From Halogranum gelatinilyticum (lineage in GTDB: Archaea > Halobacteriota > Halobacteria > Halobacteriales > Haloferacaceae), in the NCBI RefSeq assembly GCF_900103715.1, contig NZ_FNHL01000001.1, positions 911,295 to 975,294 on the forward strand: a DNA stretch of 64,000 nucleotides. Reading direction: 5' to 3'. Shown one piece after another: positions 40,675 to 48,242 of the stretch; position 1 is the stretch's first letter; every line of letters starts with the position of its first letter. The translations under genes were made by a program, and so were the position numbers. The notes beneath the pieces are model-generated. The model was not told the DNA's origin. It was given only the letters and a program-made list of their open reading frames with translations, and did no database searches.

Positions 40675-42453
40675 CTATTCGTCGGATTCGACGTCGGCTT
40701 CCTGACCGCCGTCAGTTGCGAGTTCTTCTTCCTCGCCACCGTCGGCGATCTTCGTCTGCAGTTTGCGGTCGAACCAGTCCCACTCGGACGTGTAGAGACC
40801 GTCTTCCTTGAGGTTCCACGGGTCGCCGTCTTCGACCTTCGGGCCTTCGAGCCACGAGATGACGAAGTTGTACAGCCAGATGAACCCGCCGAGCATCAGG
40901 ATGAACGCGCCGAGCGTGGCGATCTGGTGGAGCGTGGCGAACTGCGGCAGGAAGGTCGCGTAGCGACGCGGCATCCCGCCGTAGCCGAGCAGGATCATCG
41001 CGAAGAACGTGATGTTCGTCCCGACCATCCAGAGCCAGAAGTGCCACTTGCCGAGTTTCCGCTGGTACATCCGCCCGGTGAAGAGGGGGAACCAGTAGTA
41101 GAGCCCGGCGAAGCCGGCGAACGCGATGGCCCCCATGACGATGTAGTGGAAGTGACCCACGACGTAGTAGGTGTCGTGGAGCACGAGGTCGACGGGGATG
41201 GAGGCGAGGAAGACGCCCGTGACACCGCCGATGATGAAGTTACTGACGAAGCCGATACAGAAGAGCATCGGCGTTGTCAGCCGGATCCGACCGTTCCACA
41301 TGGTCGTAATCCAGTTGAAGGTCTTCACCGCAGAGGGGATCGCGATCGCCATCGACACCGCCATGAAGGAGGCGCGGAGGCGTGGGTCGATACCCGTCGC
41401 GAACATGTGGTGCGCCCAGACACCGAACGAGAGCACACCGATCGCGAGCGTGGAGTAGACGACGAACTTGAACCCGAACAGCCGCCGGCCGGAGAAGCGC
41501 GGCAGCACGTAGCTGACGATACCCATCGGGGGCAACACCAGGATGTAGACTTCGGGGTGGCCGAAGAACCAGAAGAGATGTTGCCAGAGGATGGTGCCGC
41601 CGGGTCCGGCGTAGAACGCGGTGCCGAAGTTACGGTCGGCGAGCAGCATGATCATCGCACTGCCCAGAAGCGGGAAGGCGAAGAGGATGAGTCCCGACTG
41701 GGTCAGGATGGTCCACGAGAAGATGTCGAGGTTGGCCCAGGTGACTTCCTCGGCGCGCTCGGTGAAGATGGTCGCGATGAAGTTGATCGACCCCATCGTC
41801 GCCGAGACACCCGAGAGATGCAGCCCGAGCAGCATCAAGTCGACGCCAGCGTTGGCCTGGTTACCGGAGCCGACACCCGCCGAGAGCGGCGTGTACATCG
41901 TCCACGCGGTCTGTGCGGGGATGATGTCGTTGGTCGGAATGAGGAAGCCAGCCCAGATGAGGAGGGCGGCCGGGGGAAGCAGCCAGAAGGCGATGGCGTT
42001 GATGCGTGGGAACGCCATGTCGTCCGCGCCGATGATGAGCGGGACGAGATAGTTCGCGAACGCCGCGATGATGGGCGTCCCGAAGAGGAACAGCATCGTG
42101 ATACCGTGACTCGTCAGAAGCGAGTTGTAGAACGTGTTCGAGATGAGCGTCATGCCGGGGTCGGCGAGTTCCGCCCGCATCAGCATGACCATCGCACCGC
42201 CGACGAGGAAGGCGATGACGGCGTAGAGACCGTACAGCATCCCGATGTCCTTGTGGTCGACGGTCGTCAACCAGCGGATCAAGCCGCCGGGTTTCTCGTG
42301 TGCGTGACCGCTCTCCTGTCCGTATCCGCCCCCACCGCCGCCCGCCAGCGGCGTGTAAGAGCGCCAGTTCTCCACCCGGGTGAGCCAGGCGGCGACGGCG
42401 ACGAGGAAGACCCCCATCAACACCGTCAGTGCTAACTGTCCAGTGATCTCCAT
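40675..42453 (-). CDS. coxA: cytochrome c oxidase-type terminal oxidase subunit I
   Basis: 592 aa with about 12-13 membrane helices. CuB ligands: His-x3-Tyr in FWFFGHPEVYILVLPP (about residue 297) and HHMFATG (about 347). High-spin and low-spin heme ligands: VGHFHYIV (about 433) and the first-helix His in LLTSHGITMLF. D-channel residues are visible in FANYLVPLIIGADDMAFPRIN, and the Glu of GHPEV is present, so it resembles A1-type oxidases. An extra N-terminal helix and a Gly/His loop (GGGGGYGQESGHAHE) precede the core. Subunit II is not adjacent. Upstream on the same strand are two small membrane proteins. Confidence 0.96.
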   Translation of the reverse strand: MEITGQLALTVLMGVFLVAVAAWLTRVENWRSYTPLAGGGGGGYGQESGHAHEKPGGLIRWLTTVDHKDIGMLYGLYAVIAFLVGGAMVMLMRAELADPGMTLISNTFYNSLLTSHGITMLFLFGTPIIAAFANYLVPLIIGADDMAFPRINAIAFWLLPPAALLIWAGFLIPTNDIIPAQTAWTMYTPLSAGVGSGNQANAGVDLMLLGLHLSGVSATMGSINFIATIFTERAEEVTWANLDIFSWTILTQSGLILFAFPLLGSAMIMLLADRNFGTAFYAGPGGTILWQHLFWFFGHPEVYILVLPPMGIVSYVLPRFSGRRLFGFKFVVYSTLAIGVLSFGVWAHHMFATGIDPRLRASFMAVSMAIAIPSAVKTFNWITTMWNGRIRLTTPMLFCIGFVSNFIIGGVTGVFLASIPVDLVLHDTYYVVGHFHYIVMGAIAFAGFAGLYYWFPLFTGRMYQRKLGKWHFWLWMVGTNITFFAMILLGYGGMPRRYATFLPQFATLHQIATLGAFILMLGGFIWLYNFVISWLEGPKVEDGDPWNLKEDGLYTSEWDWFDRKLQTKIADGGEEEELATDGGQEADVESDE

Positions 42454-42515
42454 GGAGGAGGGTGAGGAGTGGAAGGTAAAGAAAGATTCGGGTGACAGCC
42501 GCGGGCGGTCGGTCC

Positions 42516-42920
42516 TCAGTTGCTGCTTTCGGCGGTGAGATCGTCGTCGTCAGTCTCGGACGTCTCGTCCGATTCGGCCGATTCGTCGTCGGCCTCCTCG
42601 AGTGCGTCGGCACCGTCGGAGTGAGCTCGCTCCTCGTACTCTTCGAGCGTCTCCGCACCGGGCACCGTCGCCGCCCCGGCGAGATAGACTTCCGAACGCT
42701 TCTCGTCCCCCGCGATGGCCTTCCCGGAGAGATACGTCAGGATGGCGAGGCCGACGAACGGGAACAGCATCAGCCCGTACATGATCGGCGTTCCGAGCGT
42801 GTCGTAGCCGAAGGGGTCGTAGACGGCGAACAGCGCGATGAACCCGGCGATAATCCCGAGCGGGACGATGTTAACCGTCAAGTCCAGGAGTGTGTCCTTG
42901 TCGAAGATTTTGGCGGCCAT
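42516..42920 (-). CDS. membrane protein upstream of coxA (DUF6684-like)
   Basis: 134 aa from MAAKIFDKDTLLDLTVNIVP, with two membrane helices (about 13-33 and 45-67) and a long, disordered acidic tail (SAESDETSETDDDD). It is 62 bp before coxA in the same direction. The recalled family name is DUF6684, found beside haloarchaeal coxA genes. Probably an oxidase accessory subunit; inference from location. Confidence 0.7.
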   Translation of the reverse strand: MAAKIFDKDTLLDLTVNIVPLGIIAGFIALFAVYDPFGYDTLGTPIMYGLMLFPFVGLAILTYLSGKAIAGDEKRSEVYLAGAATVPGAETLEEYEERAHSDGADALEEADDESAESDETSETDDDDLTAESSN

Positions 42921-43065
42921 ACCGACGTGTTGCAGACGCCCAAGCAAATAGGTTGTTGGTTCGCGTTGCTGTGTGACGTGGCTGTGCTGGAGTCGTAGAA
43001 TAAAGCGAGGCAGGCGATGGGAGGTGGAGTCGTCGGTGACGATGCAGCCGCCAGTCGACGGCGGC

Positions 43066-43449
43066 TCAGAACGGACTCGGGTCGCGGAGGACCGTCCGGC
43101 CGACGAGGCTCCCGACGAGGAGGATGACGGCGGCCGCGATGACGGCGTAGCCGCGAGCGAGGAGCTGGATGCCTTCGGCCGTCACGAGGGTGTCGGCGTA
43201 GAGGAAGAGTCCTCCGAGTCCGAACAAGAGGACCGAACAGACGACGAGCGCGCGCCACGGTGTCTTGGCGTAGCCAGCTTCCTTGGCCATCCCAGCGGCA
43301 CTCCCACAGAAGAGGATCAGCCCGCCGACCGACAGCGGTGCGAGGTCGAACAGGATACCGACCTCGGCGATCGGGATGCCGAGGGCGATAAACAGCGGCC
43401 ACGGGCTCGCCATCCGGTATTGGTCGCTCAATCCGGGGTCTTCGTCCAT
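43066..43449 (-). CDS. four-helix membrane protein near coxA (DUF7541-like)
   Basis: 127 aa starting MDEDPGLSDQYRMASPWPLF with four membrane segments (about 15-33, 38-55, 66-84 and 96-117). Neutral and basic residues only at loop ends. It is in the same direction as the coxA group, about 145 bp upstream. Family name recalled from memory as DUF7541. Function unknown. Confidence 0.65.
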   Translation of the reverse strand: MDEDPGLSDQYRMASPWPLFIALGIPIAEVGILFDLAPLSVGGLILFCGSAAGMAKEAGYAKTPWRALVVCSVLLFGLGGLFLYADTLVTAEGIQLLARGYAVIAAAVILLVGSLVGRTVLRDPSPF

Positions 43450-43494
43450 ACCGGTCGTAACGGCTGGAGCCTACAAAGCACTTCGGAAGCGGCC

Positions 43495-43695
43495 TCAGGG
43501 GAGGAAGACACCGTGTCGGGCGAGGTAGTCGTTGACCGCCTTGATTTCGACGGGGCTGCCGATGATCCGGCAGTGCGTGTTCGCCGTGAACACCGTGACG
43601 ACGAACTCCGATTCGAGTTCGTCACGCATCCCGTCGAGCGCGTCACAAGGGACTACGATCTCCGTGCTTTCACGGAGACGGGAGGGGTCCGGCAT
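43495..43695 (-). CDS. small conserved protein (VNG_1110C-like)
   Basis: 66 aa starting MPDPSRLRESTEIVVPCDAL. The second half (FTANTHCRIIGSPVEIKAVN) forms a compact alpha/beta pattern ending RHGVFLP. It matches my memory of the haloarchaeal VNG_1110C family, which has no assigned function. A reverse-strand TATA-like ttttaac near 43723 supports the start. Adjacent, divergent gene is the DRG-type GTPase. Confidence 0.7.
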   Translation of the reverse strand: MPDPSRLRESTEIVVPCDALDGMRDELESEFVVTVFTANTHCRIIGSPVEIKAVNDYLARHGVFLP

Positions 43696-43876
43696 ACGGT
43701 ACTCGTCAGCACTCTGTGATGACTTTTAACCGTGTCGAAGTCGCACGATATACATTCTTCCCGCGGACGCACGCGAAGGCGAGGGCGCACGTGGCGCGCC
43801 GTGCCCGCGTGCTCGTCACGCGCACGCAAACACAGAAGGAAAGGGTTTTTCGAGGGACGAAGCGGAATTACGGGTA

Positions 43877-44986
43877 ATGGGTCTTGAGGAGGAAATCGAA
43901 GAGCTCCAAGAGGAAATCGCCAGTACGCCCTACAACAAGTCGACTGAGGGGCACATCGGCCGGCTGAAGGCGAAACTCGCGGAGAAAAAGGAGAAACTGG
44001 AGAACCAGTCCTCCGCCGGTGGGGGGGTCGGGTACGCCGTCGAGAAGACGGGCGACGCGACCATCGCTCTCGTCGGCTTTCCGAGCGTCGGCAAGTCGAC
44101 GCTCATCAACGCCCTCACCAACGCCGACAGTGAGGTCGGTGAGTACGAGTTCACCACGCTCGACGTCAACCCCGGTATGCTGCAGTACCGCGGGGCCAAC
44201 ATCCAAGTCCTCGACGTCCCCGGTCTCATCGAGGGTGCTGCGGGTGGCCGTGGTGGCGGGAAGGAGGTCCTCTCCGTCGTCCGGACCGCCGACCTGGTGG
44301 TCTTCGTCCTCTCCGTCTTCGAGATCGAGAAGTACGAGCGGCTGAGCGAGGAACTCTACTACAACAAGATTCGCCTCGACAAGGAGCCGCCGAGCATCTT
44401 CATCAACAAGAAGGGCCGCGGCGGAATCCGCGTCACGAAGACCGACGAGGTCCAACTGGACGAGGACACCATCAAGGGAATCCTGCGGGAACACGGCTAC
44501 GTCAACGCCGAGGTGACCGTCCGCGGCGACATCACCGTCGACGAACTCATCGACGGCATCATGGACAACCGCATCTATCTCCCCTCCATCGTCACCGCCA
44601 ACAAGGCGGACCTCATCGACGAGGACTATCTGCCGACCGTCCAGGATGACCTCCGCGACATCGGTCTCGACCCCGAAGAGGTCGTCTTCATCAGTGCCGA
44701 GAAGGAGAAGGGACTCGACGCGCTGAAGGACAAGATCTGGGACGCGCTGGGTCTCATCCGCATCTACATGGACAAGCCGGGCCGCGGCGTCGACTACGAG
44801 GAGCCGCTCGTGCTCATGGAGGGCGACACCGTCGGCACGGCCTGCAAAAAGCTCGGAAAGAACTTCGAGGAGCGGTTCCGGTTCGCCCGCGTCTCCGGGG
44901 AGAGCGCGAAACACGACGACCAACAGGTCGGCAAGGACCACGAACTGGCCGACGAGGACGTCCTCCGCATCGCCATCACCCGGTGA
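43877..44986 (+). CDS. DRG-family GTPase with TGS domain
   Basis: 369 aa. N-terminal helical region EEEIEELQEEIASTPYNKST is typical of DRG proteins. G1 GFPSVGKSTL, G3 DVPGLIEGAAGGRGGGKEVL, and G4 in TANKADL; G5 is near FISAEKEKG. The characteristic DRG insertion YVNAEVTVRGDITVDELID occurs between G3 and G4, and a C-terminal TGS domain follows (IRIYMDKPGRGVDYEEPLVL). DRG GTPases bind ribosomes or RNA. A TATA-like ggtttttcgag sits about 27 nt upstream. The next gene starts 6 bp downstream. Confidence 0.94.
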   Translation: MGLEEEIEELQEEIASTPYNKSTEGHIGRLKAKLAEKKEKLENQSSAGGGVGYAVEKTGDATIALVGFPSVGKSTLINALTNADSEVGEYEFTTLDVNPGMLQYRGANIQVLDVPGLIEGAAGGRGGGKEVLSVVRTADLVVFVLSVFEIEKYERLSEELYYNKIRLDKEPPSIFINKKGRGGIRVTKTDEVQLDEDTIKGILREHGYVNAEVTVRGDITVDELIDGIMDNRIYLPSIVTANKADLIDEDYLPTVQDDLRDIGLDPEEVVFISAEKEKGLDALKDKIWDALGLIRIYMDKPGRGVDYEEPLVLMEGDTVGTACKKLGKNFEERFRFARVSGESAKHDDQQVGKDHELADEDVLRIAITR

Positions 44987-44992
44987 ACGGAC

Positions 44993-45460
44993 GTGGCCGT
45001 TCCGTCTCACGTCACCGGCGACGAGGCTGTCGGTACGGGTCGCTACCGACGGCTCCTTCTGATTGTCGCGCTCGCTGCCGTCCCGTGGTCGGTCCAGGTC
45101 TTCTCGACGGGTGACGTCACCTTTCTGTTCGCGTGGGGGCTGTTCAACACCAACCCGCCGAACGTTACCACCATCTGGGACTTCCTCCTCCGGTTCACGG
45201 TGGGACTCCCCGACTACATCCTCGCGTGGCCCCTCGGCGTGGCGTGTTATCTCGTCGCCGTCGCGAGCGCGGCGGTCGGTGCGGTAACCGGTCGCGAGGA
45301 CGTCCGACTCACGGCCATCGCACTCGCGTTGGCCGGTGTCACCCAACTCCAGCTCGCACGCGGCTTCTCCCTCCAGCCGAACCGCGTCGCGTGGCCGCTC
45401 GGAACCGTCGTGCTGTGGGCTGTCGGCGGATATCTGCTGTACCGATACTACGCCGAGTAG
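44993..45460 (+). CDS. haloarchaeal membrane protein (TIGR04206-like)
   Basis: 155 aa, GTG start (MAVPSHVTGDEAVGTGRYRR). Four membrane segments: about 22-38, 45-85 (containing TGDVTFLFAWGLFN), 90-105 and 108-150 (two short helices). I recall TIGR04206 for haloarchaeal proteins with FLFAWGLFN-type sequence. It lies 6 bp after the DRG GTPase and is probably co-transcribed. Function unknown. Confidence 0.65.
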   Translation: MAVPSHVTGDEAVGTGRYRRLLLIVALAAVPWSVQVFSTGDVTFLFAWGLFNTNPPNVTTIWDFLLRFTVGLPDYILAWPLGVACYLVAVASAAVGAVTGREDVRLTAIALALAGVTQLQLARGFSLQPNRVAWPLGTVVLWAVGGYLLYRYYAE

Positions 45461-45505
45461 CCGTAGCCGACCGCCGCTCGGTTTGTCATCCTTGTCACCC
45501 TTCTT

Positions 45506-46957
45506 TCAGTCGTCTGCCGTCGCGCCCGGCCGGTAGTTCCGGCTAACCTCTTTCCACGTACCCGTCCGGAAGCGGTAGTAGTTGAGCGCGGCGGGGATGG
45601 TCGTCTCGGCGAGGAAGGCGACGTAGAGACCCGTGATTCCGATGGCGGGGACGCTCGCGCCGACGAAGGCGAGGGCGATGGAGGTCGTCATCCCGAGGAA
45701 CTGACTACCGAAGGCCCACCGCGTGTCGCCGCTGGCGTCGAGCGGCCCGGCCGCCCCGCCGGAGACGCCCTGGAAGACGACGGCGACGCAGGCGACGTAG
45801 ACAAGCGAGACGGCGATAGAGAAGACCTGTGTCGTCGGATCTTCGACGAACAGCGAGACGATGGGGCGAGCGAAGACGGCGACGACGACCGCCGAGACGA
45901 GGTAGGTTGCCACGGCGAACCGGATGACCTCGCGGCCGTAGGTCTCCGCGATGTCCTCGTCGCCGGTGCCGAGTGCTTGGCCGACGAGGCTGGAGGAGGC
46001 GAGGCCGAAGCCCCAGCCGGGCGTGTTCATGATGCCCCAGATGCGTCGGGCGATGACGAACGCGGCGAGGACGCCCTCCTGCATCCCGCCGAGGATGGCG
46101 AGCATCGGGAACTCCGCGACCGTCCAGACGAGGTTTCGGCCCATTACCGGCAGGCCGATCTGGACGAGGTCCCGGAGGTTGTCGGCGTCGACGTAGCTGC
46201 CGAACGGGTCGATCTGAACCGGGAACGCGCCGACACCGGGGAGTCCCCCGCGCACGAGCCCGAGCGCGAACGCGCCGGTGACGATGGCGTTCGAGAACAC
46301 GGTGCCGAGTGCCGCGCCGGTGACGCCCATGTCCAGCCCGAAGATGAGCACTGCGTTGAGACCGATGTTGATGACCGCCCCGCTCGCGCGTAGTACCATT
46401 GCGGTGTAGGCGTCGTCGGCACCGACGAGAACGCGGCTGCCGACAAGGTTGAGACCCGCAAAGGGCACTCCGAAGCCGACCACGGCGAGGTAGGTCGCAC
46501 CGTAGTCGACGACGGCGGCGTTGCCGTTGATGAGCGAGATGAGTTCCGTCGAGTACGTGTAGAAGACAGCGGTGACGGGGAGACCGACGAGGACGACGAG
46601 GAGGGCACTGGAGCGCACGGCGAGACCGATTCCCTCGCTCTCGTCCGCGCCGTAGCGTTGCGAGACGAGTGCGATGGTGCCGCCAGCGACGCCGCCACCG
46701 ATGGAGAAGGCGAGTCCCCAGAAGGGACCGGCGATACCGACGCCGGTGATGGCTGCCGTCCCCGCGGCGATCCCGACCATCGCCACGTCGACGGCGTTCT
46801 TCGACATCCGGGCGATACCGGTGACGATGCGGGGCCACGAGAGGTCGGCCGTCCGGACCGCTCGCTCGCGGTCGATCAGCCCGAGTCGGGCCAAGAGGAG
46901 ACCGATAGAGACGATGAGACGGCGGAAGGGGTTCGGAAGCGAGGACACCGTACACAT
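45506..46957 (-). CDS. MATE-family efflux transporter
   Basis: 483 aa with twelve membrane helices in two six-helix halves. Typical MATE sequence starts at LSWPRIVTGIARMSKNAVDV and continues through the first half (GPFWGLAFSIGGGVAGGTIA). The second half repeats the pattern (VWTVAEFPMLAILGGMQEGV; GFGLASSSLVGQALGTGDED). It exports drugs or metabolites in exchange for Na+ or H+. The start ATG at 46957 lies within ten residues of the first conserved region; GTG three codons later is also possible. No regulator adjacent. Confidence 0.93.
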   Translation of the reverse strand: MCTVSSLPNPFRRLIVSIGLLLARLGLIDRERAVRTADLSWPRIVTGIARMSKNAVDVAMVGIAAGTAAITGVGIAGPFWGLAFSIGGGVAGGTIALVSQRYGADESEGIGLAVRSSALLVVLVGLPVTAVFYTYSTELISLINGNAAVVDYGATYLAVVGFGVPFAGLNLVGSRVLVGADDAYTAMVLRASGAVINIGLNAVLIFGLDMGVTGAALGTVFSNAIVTGAFALGLVRGGLPGVGAFPVQIDPFGSYVDADNLRDLVQIGLPVMGRNLVWTVAEFPMLAILGGMQEGVLAAFVIARRIWGIMNTPGWGFGLASSSLVGQALGTGDEDIAETYGREVIRFAVATYLVSAVVVAVFARPIVSLFVEDPTTQVFSIAVSLVYVACVAVVFQGVSGGAAGPLDASGDTRWAFGSQFLGMTTSIALAFVGASVPAIGITGLYVAFLAETTIPAALNYYRFRTGTWKEVSRNYRPGATADD

Positions 46958-47073
46958 CCTTCCGGCGGAGCGTATAAACGAACTTCGTCACAGCTCGCGT
47001 GAGCGGTGTGCGAACGCGGTGCGGGGCTTCCGCGTTCGGCACGCTTTTCCACGTTCGTGGCGTTGTGCCGCGT

Positions 47074-47865
47074 ATGTCTGGCACGTTCGACCACGTCATG
47101 ATCCGCGTCGAGGATCTGGAGGAGTCGCTCGACTGGTATACCACACATCTGAACTACGAGGAGAAGGGTCGCTGGGAGGCCGACACCTTCACCAACGTCT
47201 ACATCGGGCCCGAGGAGCTGCACGACGAGGGTGCGATGCTCGAACTCACGTACAACCACGGCGACAACAGCTACGAGCTGGGCAACGCCTGGGGACACAT
47301 CGCCGTGCGCGTGCCCGAAGACGAGCTACAGTCCTCCTACGACCAGCTGATGGAGGAGGGCGTCGAGGACTACCGCGACCCCGAGTCCTGTGGCAACCGC
47401 TACGCCTTCGTCAAGGACCCCGACGGCCACGAGATCGAGATCGTCAAGCGCGACCAGGGCGCGAAGTGGAGCATCGACCACACGATGATCCGCGTTGAGG
47501 ATGTCGACGAGGCAATCGGCTTCTGGACCCGCAAGTTCGAGTACGAGCACACGGGCCGCTGGGAGTCCGACACCTTCGCGAACTACTTCATGAAGCCCGA
47601 AGGGGCGTCCGAGCACGCGATGGCCATCGAGCTGACGTACAACTACGACGGCCGCACGTACGACCTCGGCGACGCCTGGGGGCATCTGGCCGTCCGCGCC
47701 GACGACCTCCACGACTACTGGGAGACGCTGGAGACCCGCGAGACCGAGCAGTACCGCACGCCCGCCGACTGCGACGACCTCTACGCGTTCACCAAGGACC
47801 CCGAGGGCCACGAGATCGAGGTCCTCGAACGCGACTGGAGCGACGAGTCGCTGTTCCCGGCGTAG
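47074..47865 (+). CDS. double VOC/glyoxalase-fold protein
   Basis: 263 aa composed of two tandem VOC domains (about residues 1-128 and 131-260) sharing HVMIRVEDLEESLDWYT / HTMIRVEDVDEAIGFWT, GRWEADTF / GRWESDTF, and AWGHIAVRV / AWGHLAVRA. Metal-ligand candidates are His in each DHxMIR, Glu in LELTYN/IELTYN, and His in AWGH with Glu in GHEIE. The paired layout and residues are those of lactoylglutathione lyase-like enzymes; haloarchaea use gamma-glutamylcysteine, so that thiol adduct is a plausible substrate. A TATA-like acgcttttc lies about 27-30 nt upstream. Confidence 0.88.
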   Translation: MSGTFDHVMIRVEDLEESLDWYTTHLNYEEKGRWEADTFTNVYIGPEELHDEGAMLELTYNHGDNSYELGNAWGHIAVRVPEDELQSSYDQLMEEGVEDYRDPESCGNRYAFVKDPDGHEIEIVKRDQGAKWSIDHTMIRVEDVDEAIGFWTRKFEYEHTGRWESDTFANYFMKPEGASEHAMAIELTYNYDGRTYDLGDAWGHLAVRADDLHDYWETLETRETEQYRTPADCDDLYAFTKDPEGHEIEVLERDWSDESLFPA

Positions 47866-47913
47866 AGCAGCGCGCGACACACCTCATCGGCGTGAGTGCG
47901 GCAAAACGTCTCG

Positions 47914-47919
47914 TTTTTT
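47914..47919 (+). terminator. T-run terminator after the VOC gene
   Basis: Six consecutive T about 50 nt past the stop, typical of archaeal intrinsic termination. Confidence 0.45.
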
Positions 47920-47996
47920 CAGACTGTCGACGACGAAAGTCGGTCGTGGTCCACACTGACACACGCCCGACAATCTCCCCCGTTACTGCCAGAAAG

Positions 47997-48093
47997 TACT
48001 TAAGCGAGAAATCGGCGAGAGGGCTTCTACCCCCTGAAATCGGCCGTGTGAAACGTTGACGCGATACACTGTTGACCACAAAGCATTTATAAC
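47997..48093 (+). promoter_or_regulatory. tandem promoters of the S-layer glycoprotein gene
   Basis: Two TATA-like elements: tacttaagcg at about 47997-48005 and gcatttataacg at 48083-48094. The second is the stronger match to the haloarchaeal consensus and predicts transcription from about 48115, giving a leader of about 124 nt. Long leaders are unusual here but known for haloarchaeal S-layer genes. The nine-base repeat gaaatcggc occurs twice between the two elements. Confidence 0.55.
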
Positions 48094-48125
48094 GAGAGGC
48101 TTACGTTTGGACTGTACCCCTACCC

Positions 48126-48242
48126 ATGGTGGCAGTAGTGAGTATCCCAGCCCGAGTCCGCCGCGCCGAGGTGGCACGGTGGGCACCGAGGTCCAGGGTG
48201 GGAGAAAGATGCCGCCGCCGACAGACTACAACCAAACCATGA
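48126..48242 (+). other. 38-codon upstream ORF in the S-layer mRNA leader
   Basis: The first ATG after the predicted transcription start opens an ORF of 38 codons that ends with TGA at 48240-48242. This overlaps the S-layer ATG (48239) as ATGA. The peptide is very basic (ten Arg, one Lys, two Glu), unlike haloarchaeal proteins, so the sequence may serve as a translated leader rather than encode a working product. It may also be a chance ORF. Confidence 0.4.

Noticed and set aside
43868-45346. 492-codon frame antisense to the DRG GTPase
   Set aside because: Antisense to a gene with intact G motifs; no independent signal.
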